Of a stretch of DNA of 44,057 bases, positions 15,933 through 24,292 are shown piece by piece (the first letter of the stretch is position 1; each line of letters opens with the position of its first letter). The DNA comes from Methanogenium sp. MK-MG (GTDB taxonomy: Archaea > Halobacteriota > Methanomicrobia > Methanomicrobiales > Methanomicrobiaceae). A program made the translations under genes and the position numbers. The notes beneath the pieces were generated by a model. It ran no database searches. It was not told the origin of the DNA and worked only from the letters and a program-made list of their open reading frames with translations. The stretch spans positions 1-44,057 of the forward strand of contig NZ_JAAAWJ010000012.1 of assembly GCF_009914725.1 (NCBI RefSeq), in the 5' to 3' direction.

Positions 15933-16148
15933 TTATTTGCCCGAATCTGTTTCTCCGCCGTTTGGTTCTCCGCCATAGCGCACATAATAGCATTCTCCCC
16001 AGTCCTTTCTCTCACCGGGTTCCATTGCAACCAGCATCTGTTCTGCATGGTCTTCGCATACTTCCTGTGTGGTGCATCCCAGTATCTGCATACCGATGGC
16101 TTCCTTCGCACAAAAATCACACCTTGAATTCGTAGTTGGGGTGTTCAT
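15933..16148 (-). CDS. Small zinc-binding protein
   Basis: The 71-residue protein has C-D-F-C at residues 10-13, a second Cys at about 25, and C-E-D-H at about 31-34 (CTTQEVCEDHAEQM), forming a CxxC plus C-x-x-H type single metal site as in HMA-like or zinc-ribbon small proteins. The rest is acidic and glycine-rich (YGGEPNGGETDSGK). AAAGG precedes the ATG. It lies just upstream of the glycosylase gene in the same direction, so a shared role in DNA repair is possible but unproven. Confidence 0.6.
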   Translation of the reverse strand: MNTPTTNSRCDFCAKEAIGMQILGCTTQEVCEDHAEQMLVAMEPGERKDWGECYYVRYGGEPNGGETDSGK

Positions 16149-16207
16149 CTCTATACCTTTACAGTTGGGACTATTTAATTGGTATACATGTATTTGTGAA
16201 CTGAATT

Positions 16208-16342
16208 ATGTATAATATCACCATACGCAGAGCACGGGAACACAACCTGCAGGATATAACACCGGACCTCCCCCGGGATCAGTTTATCGTCATCACGGGA
16301 GTCTCCGGTTCCGGTAATTCAATCGAACAGGAGACCAACTAA
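16208..16342 (+). pseudogene. uvrA: Truncated duplicate of the uvrA 5' end
   Basis: From ATG 16208 the frame reads [16 protein letters not shown] then [18 protein letters not shown], clearly the first 40 codons of UvrA at 16586 (MDHITIRGAREHNLQN). The Walker A GSGKST has become GSGNSI, and the frame ends after 44 residues. The sequence in front is also similar to the uvrA promoter region (TATTTAAT then GTATACAT). So promoter plus start codons were duplicated, and the copy has drifted. Confidence 0.85.
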
Positions 16343-16500
16343 TAAAATCCGAGCACTACGATAGCCACATAGTCAACGAGATCGATGACTCTTTCTCCGG
16401 CTGCTCTTTGCACGCGTCGGCACACCCTGCTGCCGGAACACATGGCATCACGAAGAAAGCAGGCAGGAAGCCCACGACTTTAGTCGTGGGTAGTTGACAC
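16343..16500 (+). mobile_element. IS200/IS605-type right end with tnpB tail, next to uvrA
   Basis: From about 16382 the frame reads TLSPAALCTRRHTLLPEHMA then SRRKQAGSPRL and stops at 16483. This ending is common for TnpB (OrfB) of IS200/IS605-type elements. CCCACGACT-TT-AGTCGTGGG at 16471-16490 is a perfect nine-base-pair hairpin, followed by TAGTTGAC, the element's right boundary. The remainder of tnpB is missing. It lies between the truncated uvrA copy and the true uvrA promoter. Confidence 0.75.
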
Positions 16501-16547
16501 TTTTGGCTGCCGGGCAGTGTGTCCATTAATATATCCCTACCTGTAGG

Positions 16548-16574
16548 TCTATTTAATGTGTATACATATATATC
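16548..16574 (+). promoter_or_regulatory. uvrA promoter (TATA region)
   Basis: CTATTTAATG at 16549-16558 lies about 27-36 bases before the ATG at 16586, at the TATA position for a leaderless or very short-leader mRNA. An AT run TATACATATATAT follows. A similar element precedes the truncated copy at 16208. Confidence 0.5.
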
Positions 16575-16585
16575 TGCACGGGATT

Positions 16586-19393
16586 ATGGATCACATCACC
16601 ATACGCGGAGCACGGGAACACAACCTGCAGAACGTAACACTGGACCTGCCACGGGATCGGTTTATTGTTATCACCGGTGTTTCCGGCTCCGGAAAATCAA
16701 CACTCGCCTTTGACACCATATATGCGGAAGGTCAGCGGCGCTACGTGGAGTCGCTCTCCGCATATGCCCGCCAGTTTCTCGGCCTCATGAATAAGCCTGA
16801 TGTGGACTCCATCGAAGGCCTCTCACCTGCGATATCCATTGAACAGAAGACCACGTCAAAAAATCCGCGTAGTACCGTCGGGACGGTCACCGAAATCTAT
16901 GACTATCTCCGTTTACTGTATGCACGAATCGGTACCGCCTACTGTCCGGAACATGGCATCAGGATAGAATCACAATCTCCGGAACGAATAGCAGATGCAA
17001 TCGAATCTGATTTCTCCGGTGAAGTCACGGTTCTCTCCCCCATCATCCGCCAGAAGAAGGGCACCTATCAGCAACTGATAAAAGACCTGAACCAGGAGGG
17101 ATATGTCCGTGCCAGAGTGGATGGCACTATAATCCGGACCGATGAAGAGATTCAGCTGGAACGGTATGTCAAACACAATATTGAGATCGTTCTTGACCGC
17201 TGCATGAATGATGAACGCTCCCGGCTGGTCGAAGCGGTGGAAAATGCGGTGCACAAATCCGATGGCCTCGTCATTGTTGCAGGAACGGATGGAGAAAAAG
17301 AACGCATCTACTCCTCCCGCATGGCATGTCCCGTCTGTGGCATATCATTTGAAGAACTTCAGCCACGGATGTTCTCATTCAACAGCCCGTTCGGTGCCTG
17401 TGAAGAGTGCAAGGGACTGGGCATCCGTATGGAACTTGACCCTGCACTCATCATCCCGGATAAAGAAAAATCCATTTCCGACGGGGCGGTTGCCCTCTAT
17501 CGGAATTTCCTGGACGGCTACAGAATACAGTACCTCGCAGCCGTGGCCAAACATTATGGATTCAGTATCTTCACGCCAATAGCAGACCTCACCGAAGAGC
17601 AGTACCGGGCCCTGATGTACGGTTCTGATGAGAAGATAGCATTCCGGATGAATATGAAAGACGGTGAGGGGCACTGGGCCCATAATGGGAAATGGGAGGG
17701 TCTCTTACCCCAGGCAGAACGCCTCTACGGACAGACAAAGTCTGATTACCGCCGCAGGGAACTGGAAAAATTCATGCGTATATCAGTTTGCCCCGGCTGC
17801 CACGGACAGCGGCTCAAAGAGAAGGTGCTTGCGATTCATATTGATGGCAAATCCATCATCGATGTCACCGACCTTTCCATCAGCAAATGCAGAGAGTTTT
17901 TCAACGCACTCACGCTCACCGAAAAAGAAGCAGAGATCGCAAGGCAGGTCTTAAAAGAGATACACTCACGCCTCGGGTTTCTGGAAGAGGTCGGCCTTGG
18001 CTATATCACGCTCTCCCGTGCGGCGGGCACCCTCTCCGGCGGGGAAGCACAGCGCATCCGTCTTGCCACACAGATCGGATCAAATCTCATGGGCGTATTA
18101 TACGTCCTCGACGAGCCGTCCATCGGCCTGCACCAGAGAGACAACCACCGCCTCATAGAGACCCTGCAGCACCTGCGTGATCTGGGCAATACCCTCATTG
18201 TGGTTGAGCATGATGAAGATACCATCCGGCAGGCCGACCATGTCGTGGATATGGGCCCCGGTGCGGGCATCGATGGCGGCAGAGTCGTTGCGGCAGGCAC
18301 ACCTGCTGAGATTGAACAGAACGCTGCATCCCTCACCGGCAGATATCTCTCCGGTGCGGAATCAATTCCCGTGCCTGAAACCCGCCGGAGTGCAGAACAA
18401 TTCATCCACCTGCTGGGCTGCACGGAAAACAACCTGAAGAATGTGGATGCCCACATTCCACAGGGTATATTCACCGTCGTCACCGGCATGTCAGGGAGCG
18501 GCAAATCGACGCTTATATACGACACCCTCTACCGGGCACTGATGCAGACCATCTACCAATCGAATGTCACACCCGGGAAATACCGGTCGCTCTCGTTTGA
18601 TGCACCACCGGACAAGGTCATTGTCATTGACCAAAGCCCCATCGGGAGAACACCGCGGTCAAATCCTGCCACCTACACCAAGGTGTTTGATGAAATCCGG
18701 AAGGTCTTTGCCAACACCAAAGAGGCAAAGATACGGGGATATAAGCCGGGCCGGTTCTCCTTTAATGTCAAAGGCGGACGGTGCGAGGCATGCAGCGGGG
18801 ACGGTCTCATTAAAATCGAGATGAATTTCCTTCCCGACGTGTATGTGGAATGTGAGGAATGCAAAGGCAGGCGCTACAATGCAGAGACGCTTGACGTGAA
18901 GTTCAAAGATCACAGCATTGCTGACGTCCTGGGGATGACCATCGATGAAGCGGTAAACCTCTTTGAAAACCATTCCAACATTATGCAGAAACTCAAAACC
19001 CTGCAGAAAGTGGGGCTTGGCTACATCAGACTGGGCCAGAGTTCAACCACACTATCGGGAGGAGAGGCACAGCGCATCAAACTCACCCGTGAACTCTCAA
19101 AGAAAGGGACGGGGAATACCATATATCTCCTGGACGAACCCACCACCGGCCTGCACTTCCACGATGTAAAAAAACTGATCGCTGTCCTGAATGAACTCGT
19201 TTCAAAGGGGAACACGGTCATCGTCATTGAACATAATCTGGATGTCATAAAGTCAGCCGATCATCTTATTGACCTCGGCCCGGACGGCGGTGAATACGGC
19301 GGTGAAATTATCATATCCGGCACCCCTGAAGAGGTGGCTGCTGAAGAGAGAAGTTATACCGGAGCATACCTTCGTCCCCTGCTGCAGACATGA
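16586..19393 (+). CDS. uvrA: Excinuclease ABC subunit A
   Basis: The 935-residue protein is a complete UvrA, the damage-scanning ATPase of nucleotide excision repair. It has two ABC ATPase modules: Walker A GVSGSGKST at about 31-40 and GMSGSGKST near 634-642, and signatures LSGGEAQRI near 482 and 826. Two zinc modules are visible: CPVCGISF ... CEECKG near 248-285 and CEACSGDG ... CEECKG near 733-765. The open frame begins at 16556, but ATG 16586 gives the family's usual MDHITIRGAREHN start. It overlaps uvrC by four bases. In methanogens UvrABC is of bacterial origin, acquired by transfer. Confidence 0.97.
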   Translation: MDHITIRGAREHNLQNVTLDLPRDRFIVITGVSGSGKSTLAFDTIYAEGQRRYVESLSAYARQFLGLMNKPDVDSIEGLSPAISIEQKTTSKNPRSTVGTVTEIYDYLRLLYARIGTAYCPEHGIRIESQSPERIADAIESDFSGEVTVLSPIIRQKKGTYQQLIKDLNQEGYVRARVDGTIIRTDEEIQLERYVKHNIEIVLDRCMNDERSRLVEAVENAVHKSDGLVIVAGTDGEKERIYSSRMACPVCGISFEELQPRMFSFNSPFGACEECKGLGIRMELDPALIIPDKEKSISDGAVALYRNFLDGYRIQYLAAVAKHYGFSIFTPIADLTEEQYRALMYGSDEKIAFRMNMKDGEGHWAHNGKWEGLLPQAERLYGQTKSDYRRRELEKFMRISVCPGCHGQRLKEKVLAIHIDGKSIIDVTDLSISKCREFFNALTLTEKEAEIARQVLKEIHSRLGFLEEVGLGYITLSRAAGTLSGGEAQRIRLATQIGSNLMGVLYVLDEPSIGLHQRDNHRLIETLQHLRDLGNTLIVVEHDEDTIRQADHVVDMGPGAGIDGGRVVAAGTPAEIEQNAASLTGRYLSGAESIPVPETRRSAEQFIHLLGCTENNLKNVDAHIPQGIFTVVTGMSGSGKSTLIYDTLYRALMQTIYQSNVTPGKYRSLSFDAPPDKVIVIDQSPIGRTPRSNPATYTKVFDEIRKVFANTKEAKIRGYKPGRFSFNVKGGRCEACSGDGLIKIEMNFLPDVYVECEECKGRRYNAETLDVKFKDHSIADVLGMTIDEAVNLFENHSNIMQKLKTLQKVGLGYIRLGQSSTTLSGGEAQRIKLTRELSKKGTGNTIYLLDEPTTGLHFHDVKKLIAVLNELVSKGNTVIVIEHNLDVIKSADHLIDLGPDGGEYGGEIIISGTPEEVAAEERSYTGAYLRPLLQT

Positions 19394-20949
19394 TCGATCA
19401 CCTCTCCCTTCCCTCAGACCCGGGCTGTTACCTGTTTAAGGATGGCAATGGCACCGTAATCTATGTGGGAAAGGCAAAGCATCTGAAGAAACGGGTGGGC
19501 AGTTATTTTTCCCATACGCTAAAAGATCCAAAGACAGAGGCAATGGTCTCTGCTGCCGTCAGCCTCGATTTCATCGTCACAAAAAAAGAGGTTGAGGCGT
19601 TAATCCTTGAAAATTCTCTCATCAAACGTCTTCAGCCCAAATACAATATTGACCTCAAAGACTCCGGACGCTATGCCTACATCCACCTGACAGACGAAGC
19701 GTACCCACGTATTCACTATGTGCGGGAAAGATCGGATGGCGGGGAATATTTCGGCCCGTTTGTATCGGCAAAGGACCGGGACCTGATTCTTCACGTACTA
19801 AAAAAGACGTTCCGCATCCGGTCCTGTAAAAAACTCCCCAAACGTCCCTGCCTGCGGTATCATATCGGTACATGTCTCGCGCCATGCACGGGAGATATAT
19901 CTGAAACAGACTATGCAGAACAGACTGCCCGTGTCCGTGAGATACTGAAGGGGAATTCCGCTGCTCTCATACAGCACATGAAAGCGGAGATGGCATCCGC
20001 ATCACAGGCACAGAACTTTGAAAAAGCCCTTGAACTGCGTGATCAGATAGAGTCCGTTCAGAAACTCTCCGAGAGACAGGCCGTGGAACGGTTAAAAGAG
20101 ACCGATGAAGATATCATCAATTATCAGATCAGGAAAGAGACGGTGTATCTGATGCTCTTTTCAGTCTATAAGGGAGTCCTGGCTGAAAAACAGGAATTCA
20201 TTTTTTCGTATCATCCACATGCCATTGAAGAGTTTATGGTGCAGTACTACGGAGAGAATGAACCCCCTTCTGAACTGATACTCCCGGAGGCACCGGACGA
20301 TGCCATACCGGAGTATCTCTCCGTTCAGAAAGGGAAGAAAGTCAGAATAACCGTTCCCCGGCGGGGAGACAAAAAAGACCTGCTTGAGATTGTGTCCCGG
20401 AATATTGAGACCACGTTCTTTGGCGGAGAGGAGAAGGTGAATTTCCTCCAGAGACGCCTGCGGCTGCCGGAACCTCCGCAGGTCATTGAATGCATTGATA
20501 TCTCCCACTATGCAGGAAGTGCGATGGTCGGGTCCTTGGTCCAGTTCAGATACGGGATGCCTGACAAGAGAAATTATCGCCGTTTTAGAATACGCAGTGT
20601 TGAAGGGATTGATGATGTTGCCGCAATCAGGGAAGTCGTGCACCGCAGGTATTCAAGAATAGCAAAAGAAAACGGGGAGTTCCCGGATCTGGTGATTATT
20701 GACGGCGGAAAGGGGCAGCTTCATGCAGCAGGAGATGCCCTCAAAGACCTGAATATCAGCATCCCGTTGATATCAGTTGCAAAACGTGAGGAGGAGATCT
20801 TTGTGCCTCATTTCCCGCACCCGCTTCCCATAAAAAAGAATGAAAAAGTGTCACTGTTCATTCAGGAAATCCGTGACGAGGCACACCGGTTTGCAGTAAC
20901 CTATAACCGCACCCTCATGAAAAAGAGGATCAGGCATGACGAGGTTTAA
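19390..20949 (+). CDS. uvrC: Excinuclease ABC subunit C
   Basis: The 519-residue protein carries the GIY-YIG nuclease domain at about 10-90 (PGCYLFKDGNGTVIYVGKAK), a cysteine-bearing KRPCLRYHIGTCLAPC near 145-160, a UVR helix pair at 195-232 (FEKALELRDQIESVQKL) that contacts UvrB, and the RNase-H-like domain (CIDISHYAGSAMVGSLVQF, VIIDGGKGQLHAA) for the 5' cut. It ends at MKKRIRHDEV without the tandem helix-hairpin-helix domain present in bacterial proteins of about 600 residues. It is coupled to uvrA (ATGA overlap) and overlaps uvrB by 14 bases. Confidence 0.96.
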   Translation: MIDHLSLPSDPGCYLFKDGNGTVIYVGKAKHLKKRVGSYFSHTLKDPKTEAMVSAAVSLDFIVTKKEVEALILENSLIKRLQPKYNIDLKDSGRYAYIHLTDEAYPRIHYVRERSDGGEYFGPFVSAKDRDLILHVLKKTFRIRSCKKLPKRPCLRYHIGTCLAPCTGDISETDYAEQTARVREILKGNSAALIQHMKAEMASASQAQNFEKALELRDQIESVQKLSERQAVERLKETDEDIINYQIRKETVYLMLFSVYKGVLAEKQEFIFSYHPHAIEEFMVQYYGENEPPSELILPEAPDDAIPEYLSVQKGKKVRITVPRRGDKKDLLEIVSRNIETTFFGGEEKVNFLQRRLRLPEPPQVIECIDISHYAGSAMVGSLVQFRYGMPDKRNYRRFRIRSVEGIDDVAAIREVVHRRYSRIAKENGEFPDLVIIDGGKGQLHAAGDALKDLNISIPLISVAKREEEIFVPHFPHPLPIKKNEKVSLFIQEIRDEAHRFAVTYNRTLMKKRIRHDEV

Positions 20950-22870
20950 TCTGATATCCGATTTTTCTCCCCAGGGGTCACAACCCGATGCCATACATGC
21001 CCTTGTAGAGGGTATCGGTGACAAGAACCGGTTTCAGACGTTAATGGGCGTCACCGGTTCGGGAAAAACGTTTACGATAGCAAATGTGATTGCCAGAACA
21101 GAGAAACCGACGCTTGTGCTGGCCCATAACAAAACCCTTGCAGCACAGTTGTACAATGAATTCAGGGACTTTTTCCCGGAGAACCGTGTCGAATACTTTG
21201 TCTCGTATTATGATTACTATCAGCCGGAATCATACATCCCCAAAAGAGACCAGTATATCGAGAAGGATGCGGCAATCAACCCAAAAATCGAACAGATGCG
21301 TCTTGCAGCCACCGCCTCTCTTCTCTCCCGTGATGATGTCATCGTTATCGCATCGGTATCAGCCATATATGGTCTGGGAAACCCGGAGAACTTCGAAGGG
21401 CTGGGGTTTGAAGTAGCGCAGGGAGAACAGATAAAGCGAAATGACATCCTCTCCCGCCTGATCGATATCCAGTACGAGCGCAATGATATGGAACTGCAGC
21501 CGGGCCGGTTCCGGGTAAAAGGGGATACTATCGACCTCATACCCGGATCGGGGTCGGACATCATCAGGATTGAATTCTTTGGGAATAAGATCGAGCGGAT
21601 CACCGAGATTGACAACATCACCCATCAGCCCATCCAGATTCTTCCATATTATTTTGTGTATCCCGCCCGCCATTACGTGATACCGGAAGAGGAGAAGGCC
21701 GGGGCAATTATTGATATAAAAAAAGAGCTGGAAGAGACGCTTCCAACCTTGGGCCTCATTGAAGCACACCGGCTCCGCCAGCGGACACTCTATGATATCG
21801 AGATGATTGAAGAGACCGGCTACTGCAAAGGCATCGAAAACTATTCCCGGTTTTTTGACCACCGAAATACAGGAGAAAAACCCTTCTGCCTGCTGGATTA
21901 TTTCCCGGATGATTTTCTGATGGTGGTTGATGAAAGTCACCAGACCCTCCCACAGGTTAGGGGCATGTATAAGGGGGACTATTCCCGGAAAAAGTCCCTT
22001 GTTGAGTATGGCTTCAGGCTGCCTTCCGCGTTTGATAACCGTCCTCTGAAGTTTGATGAGTTTGAAGAGTACATGAAGACAGCCATATTCGTATCAGCGA
22101 CACCCGGCCCGTATGAAAAAGAACACTCCTCAGATATCATTGAACAAATAATCCGTCCGACAGGGCTGATTGACCCTGAAGTCAGTATCCGGCCGGTGAA
22201 GACCCAGATTACCGACGTATGCGCAGAGATGCAGAAGACCATCGCTGCCGGAGACCGTGTCCTTATCACCACCCTGACAAAAAAACTGGCAGAAGAGCTG
22301 ACAGAATTCCTTGCAGAGAAGGGGATAAAGACCCGCTATCTTCATTCAGAGATAAACACCATCGAGCGCACCGAGATTATTCGTGAACTCCGGCTGGGGA
22401 TGTTTGATGTGCTTGTCGGCATCAATCTCCTGAGGGAAGGCCTTGATATCCCTGAAGTGAGTTTCATCGGTATTCTTGATGCTGATAAAGAAGGCTTTCT
22501 CAGGGATGCCAGAAGCCTCATCCAGACCATCGGGCGGGCGGCACGAAATGATCACTCCCATGTCGTGTTGTACGCAGACAGGATCACCGATTCCATAAAA
22601 ACCGCCGTTGAAGAGACCGACCGGCGGCGGGCGATACAGATGGAATACAACCGGGAACATGGCATCACACCCGCCACCATTCATAAACCCATACGGGAAA
22701 AAGAGGTTGAGATTCAGGATACCAGACATATTCCCCGTTCTGAACTGCCCAATCTCATTATTCAGGTCGAAGCCGATATGCAGGAAGCGGCAGAACGGCT
22801 GGATTTTGAACGTGCCATCTTTCTGCGGGAGAAGCTGAAGAAACTGAATGCGGAACTACAAAAATCCTGA
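20936..22870 (+). CDS. uvrB: Excinuclease ABC subunit B
   Basis: The 644-residue UvrB helicase-like subunit is complete: Walker A GVTGSGKTFT at 38-47, the beta-hairpin SYYDYYQPESYIP near 93-105 that clamps DNA, DESH (Walker B) at about 331, helicase motifs V-VI (GINLLREGLDIPEVSFIG, SLIQTIGRAARN) and a C-terminal UVR domain at 605-642 that binds UvrC. It loads onto damage with UvrA and recruits UvrC. It is the last gene of the operon; gene order A-C-B is unusual compared with scattered bacterial genes. Just after the stop lies a partial copy of its tail. Confidence 0.97.
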   Translation: MTRFNLISDFSPQGSQPDAIHALVEGIGDKNRFQTLMGVTGSGKTFTIANVIARTEKPTLVLAHNKTLAAQLYNEFRDFFPENRVEYFVSYYDYYQPESYIPKRDQYIEKDAAINPKIEQMRLAATASLLSRDDVIVIASVSAIYGLGNPENFEGLGFEVAQGEQIKRNDILSRLIDIQYERNDMELQPGRFRVKGDTIDLIPGSGSDIIRIEFFGNKIERITEIDNITHQPIQILPYYFVYPARHYVIPEEEKAGAIIDIKKELEETLPTLGLIEAHRLRQRTLYDIEMIEETGYCKGIENYSRFFDHRNTGEKPFCLLDYFPDDFLMVVDESHQTLPQVRGMYKGDYSRKKSLVEYGFRLPSAFDNRPLKFDEFEEYMKTAIFVSATPGPYEKEHSSDIIEQIIRPTGLIDPEVSIRPVKTQITDVCAEMQKTIAAGDRVLITTLTKKLAEELTEFLAEKGIKTRYLHSEINTIERTEIIRELRLGMFDVLVGINLLREGLDIPEVSFIGILDADKEGFLRDARSLIQTIGRAARNDHSHVVLYADRITDSIKTAVEETDRRRAIQMEYNREHGITPATIHKPIREKEVEIQDTRHIPRSELPNLIIQVEADMQEAAERLDFERAIFLREKLKKLNAELQKS

Positions 22871-22920
22871 ATACCATCATCTGGAAAAAAGTGAATGCAG
22901 AATTGCAAAAAATCCTGAAT
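22845..22920 (+). repeat. Partial tandem copy of the uvrB tail
   Basis: TGAATGCGGAACTACAAAAA then TCCTGAAT at 22845-22872 recurs with four differences as TGAATGCAGAATTGCAAAAA then ATCCTGAAT at 22892-22920, a spacing of 47 bases. The first copy codes the last residues and stop of UvrB; the second is non-coding. Confidence 0.75.
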
Positions 22921-22924
22921 TCCC

Positions 22925-23635
22925 CTATATCTGAGATTCGTCAACCATCGCCTTCGCCCTCTGAAGACCCATCGTGAACTCATCGATATACTCCTGCATG
23001 GAAAGGCTGCCTTCCGGAAACGGGCAGTCGTCATTATACATCTGCTGAATCATCGGATCGGTGGGATAGATCAGAACCTCGGTATCAGTCTTTGCTGCTG
23101 CCCGGACCATTGCCTCCCGGAAAAGTCCGATGCAGTATGCAATTCGCAGCTGGTATGTGTCGGAGGTTTTTTCAAGAAATTCTGTCAGGCGATAGGTCTC
23201 TATTCTGAGGAAATCGTCCTTCACCCGCTGGTCCGTGCATTTGCCCAGCATATAATGATACTGGGCGTAGGGGTACATGCATTCCAGTTCAGCCGGTACA
23301 GTGCCGCATGTGCCGAAGATGACCACATGATATGACGTGTCGGTCGTATACACGGAATCGAATATTTTATGGAACAGGCGGTGGCTGGGTGACGTGCTGT
23401 AGGGTTTTCTGACCGCACAGGGAATAAATACCCCGATGTCATGTGATGCTACATGGTAATCGTCTATGATATACCGAAATGCTTCCTCAAAAGGCCTGAG
23501 GTAAAACGGGGGGTCCAGAAGCTGTCTGGAATTATGTTGTTTCGAAGATGCATTGTTTCCTGAAATATATCTCACCTTGGTAAAGCCGACATAATCATTA
23601 TTCACGGACTGCAAAATGTATTTTGATATGTGCAA
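22925..23635 (-). CDS. Stand-alone DUF5591 protein related to archaeosine synthase
   Basis: The 236-residue protein contains the ArcS core motif as PCAVRKPYSTSPSH at about 72-85, and FGTCGTVPAELECMYPYAQY at about 106-125. In archaeosine synthase (ArcS) the PC-x3-KPYS-x2-SH block lies in the DUF5591 domain and helps convert preQ0 at tRNA position 15 to archaeosine. Here the TGT-like N-terminal domain and the PUA RNA-binding domain of full ArcS are both absent. So it is a domain-only relative, working with separate partners or having another role. The start is TTG 23635; no ATG is near. Convergent with uvrB. Confidence 0.76.
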   Translation of the reverse strand: MHISKYILQSVNNDYVGFTKVRYISGNNASSKQHNSRQLLDPPFYLRPFEEAFRYIIDDYHVASHDIGVFIPCAVRKPYSTSPSHRLFHKIFDSVYTTDTSYHVVIFGTCGTVPAELECMYPYAQYHYMLGKCTDQRVKDDFLRIETYRLTEFLEKTSDTYQLRIAYCIGLFREAMVRAAAKTDTEVLIYPTDPMIQQMYNDDCPFPEGSLSMQEYIDEFTMGLQRAKAMVDESQI

Positions 23636-23692
23636 ACCTCAGTTCTGAAGGATTATCCGGAATGGATCATCGATAACCGGATTGAGTCATTC

Positions 23693-24157
23693 ATGAAATC
23701 CAATATATCCGGATATTATGCTGTTGCCATGTTTCTCCTCATCGGTCTGTGTCTCGCATCGGCTGGCTGTACTGGCAACCCGGCCAGCAACCTTACCGAA
23801 AATGAACCGATGTCCGGCATCAGATATTTTTTAAATGAAATTGATTCGGGGAGAACCATTACACTGCAAAAGGGAGATTCTCTTGATATAACCCTGCCAA
23901 CCACTCCCGGACTCGCCTACCGATGGATCATGCCTGTCACCGGATCAGGACCTGAACTGATGAATGCCAGCACTACAACTGAAATTCCCAATAACGCGAA
24001 CTGGTCTAATGGCAGTCCGTTTTTTCCTTCCGGAAAATACCGGTTTTGTTACCGGGCGGTGAGTACCGGGACTTCGGTGTTTGAAGGGGTGTTTAGCCAC
24101 AATGTATGCGACACTGAGTATTCGCGCCGGTTTAACCTCACGGTGAATATAGTGTGA
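23693..24157 (+). CDS. Chagasin-like cysteine protease inhibitor lipoprotein
   Basis: The 154-residue protein has a signal peptide with a lipobox LASAGC (lipid-bearing C26), so it is anchored on the outer face. The mature part is chagasin-like (inhibitor family I42): LQKGDSLDITLPTTPGLAYR then WIM corresponds to the loop-2 NPTTGYxW region, and YRFCYRAVSTGTSVFEGVF replaces the RPW loop region. It may inhibit papain-like proteases, its own or foreign. Its ribosome binding site is weak (GATTGAGT, where the broken copy at 14778 has AAGGAGT). A divergent gene starts at 23635. Confidence 0.78.
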   Translation: MKSNISGYYAVAMFLLIGLCLASAGCTGNPASNLTENEPMSGIRYFLNEIDSGRTITLQKGDSLDITLPTTPGLAYRWIMPVTGSGPELMNASTTTEIPNNANWSNGSPFFPSGKYRFCYRAVSTGTSVFEGVFSHNVCDTEYSRRFNLTVNIV

Positions 24158-24254
24158 GGAAATCACCTATCCGGTAAGTAGCCTGAATGCATCCACCACC
24201 GTTCAGCAGTTGGTGCTTGGACTAAATTGAGAAGTAAAGAAAAGAAGAGAATGT

Positions 24255-24292
24255 GAAGAACAGGCCCGCGACGTTAATCGTGGGTGGCTGAC
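24255..24292 (+). mobile_element. Degenerate IS200/IS605-type right end
   Basis: CCCGCGACGTTAATCGTGGG followed by TGGCTGAC at about 24264-24291 lines up with the intact end at 16471-16497 (CCCACGACTTTAGTCGTGGG, then TAGTTGAC) with a few changes. The hairpin still pairs. It overlaps the 3' end of the FKBP gene on the opposite strand, providing its last six codons and stop. Confidence 0.55.
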
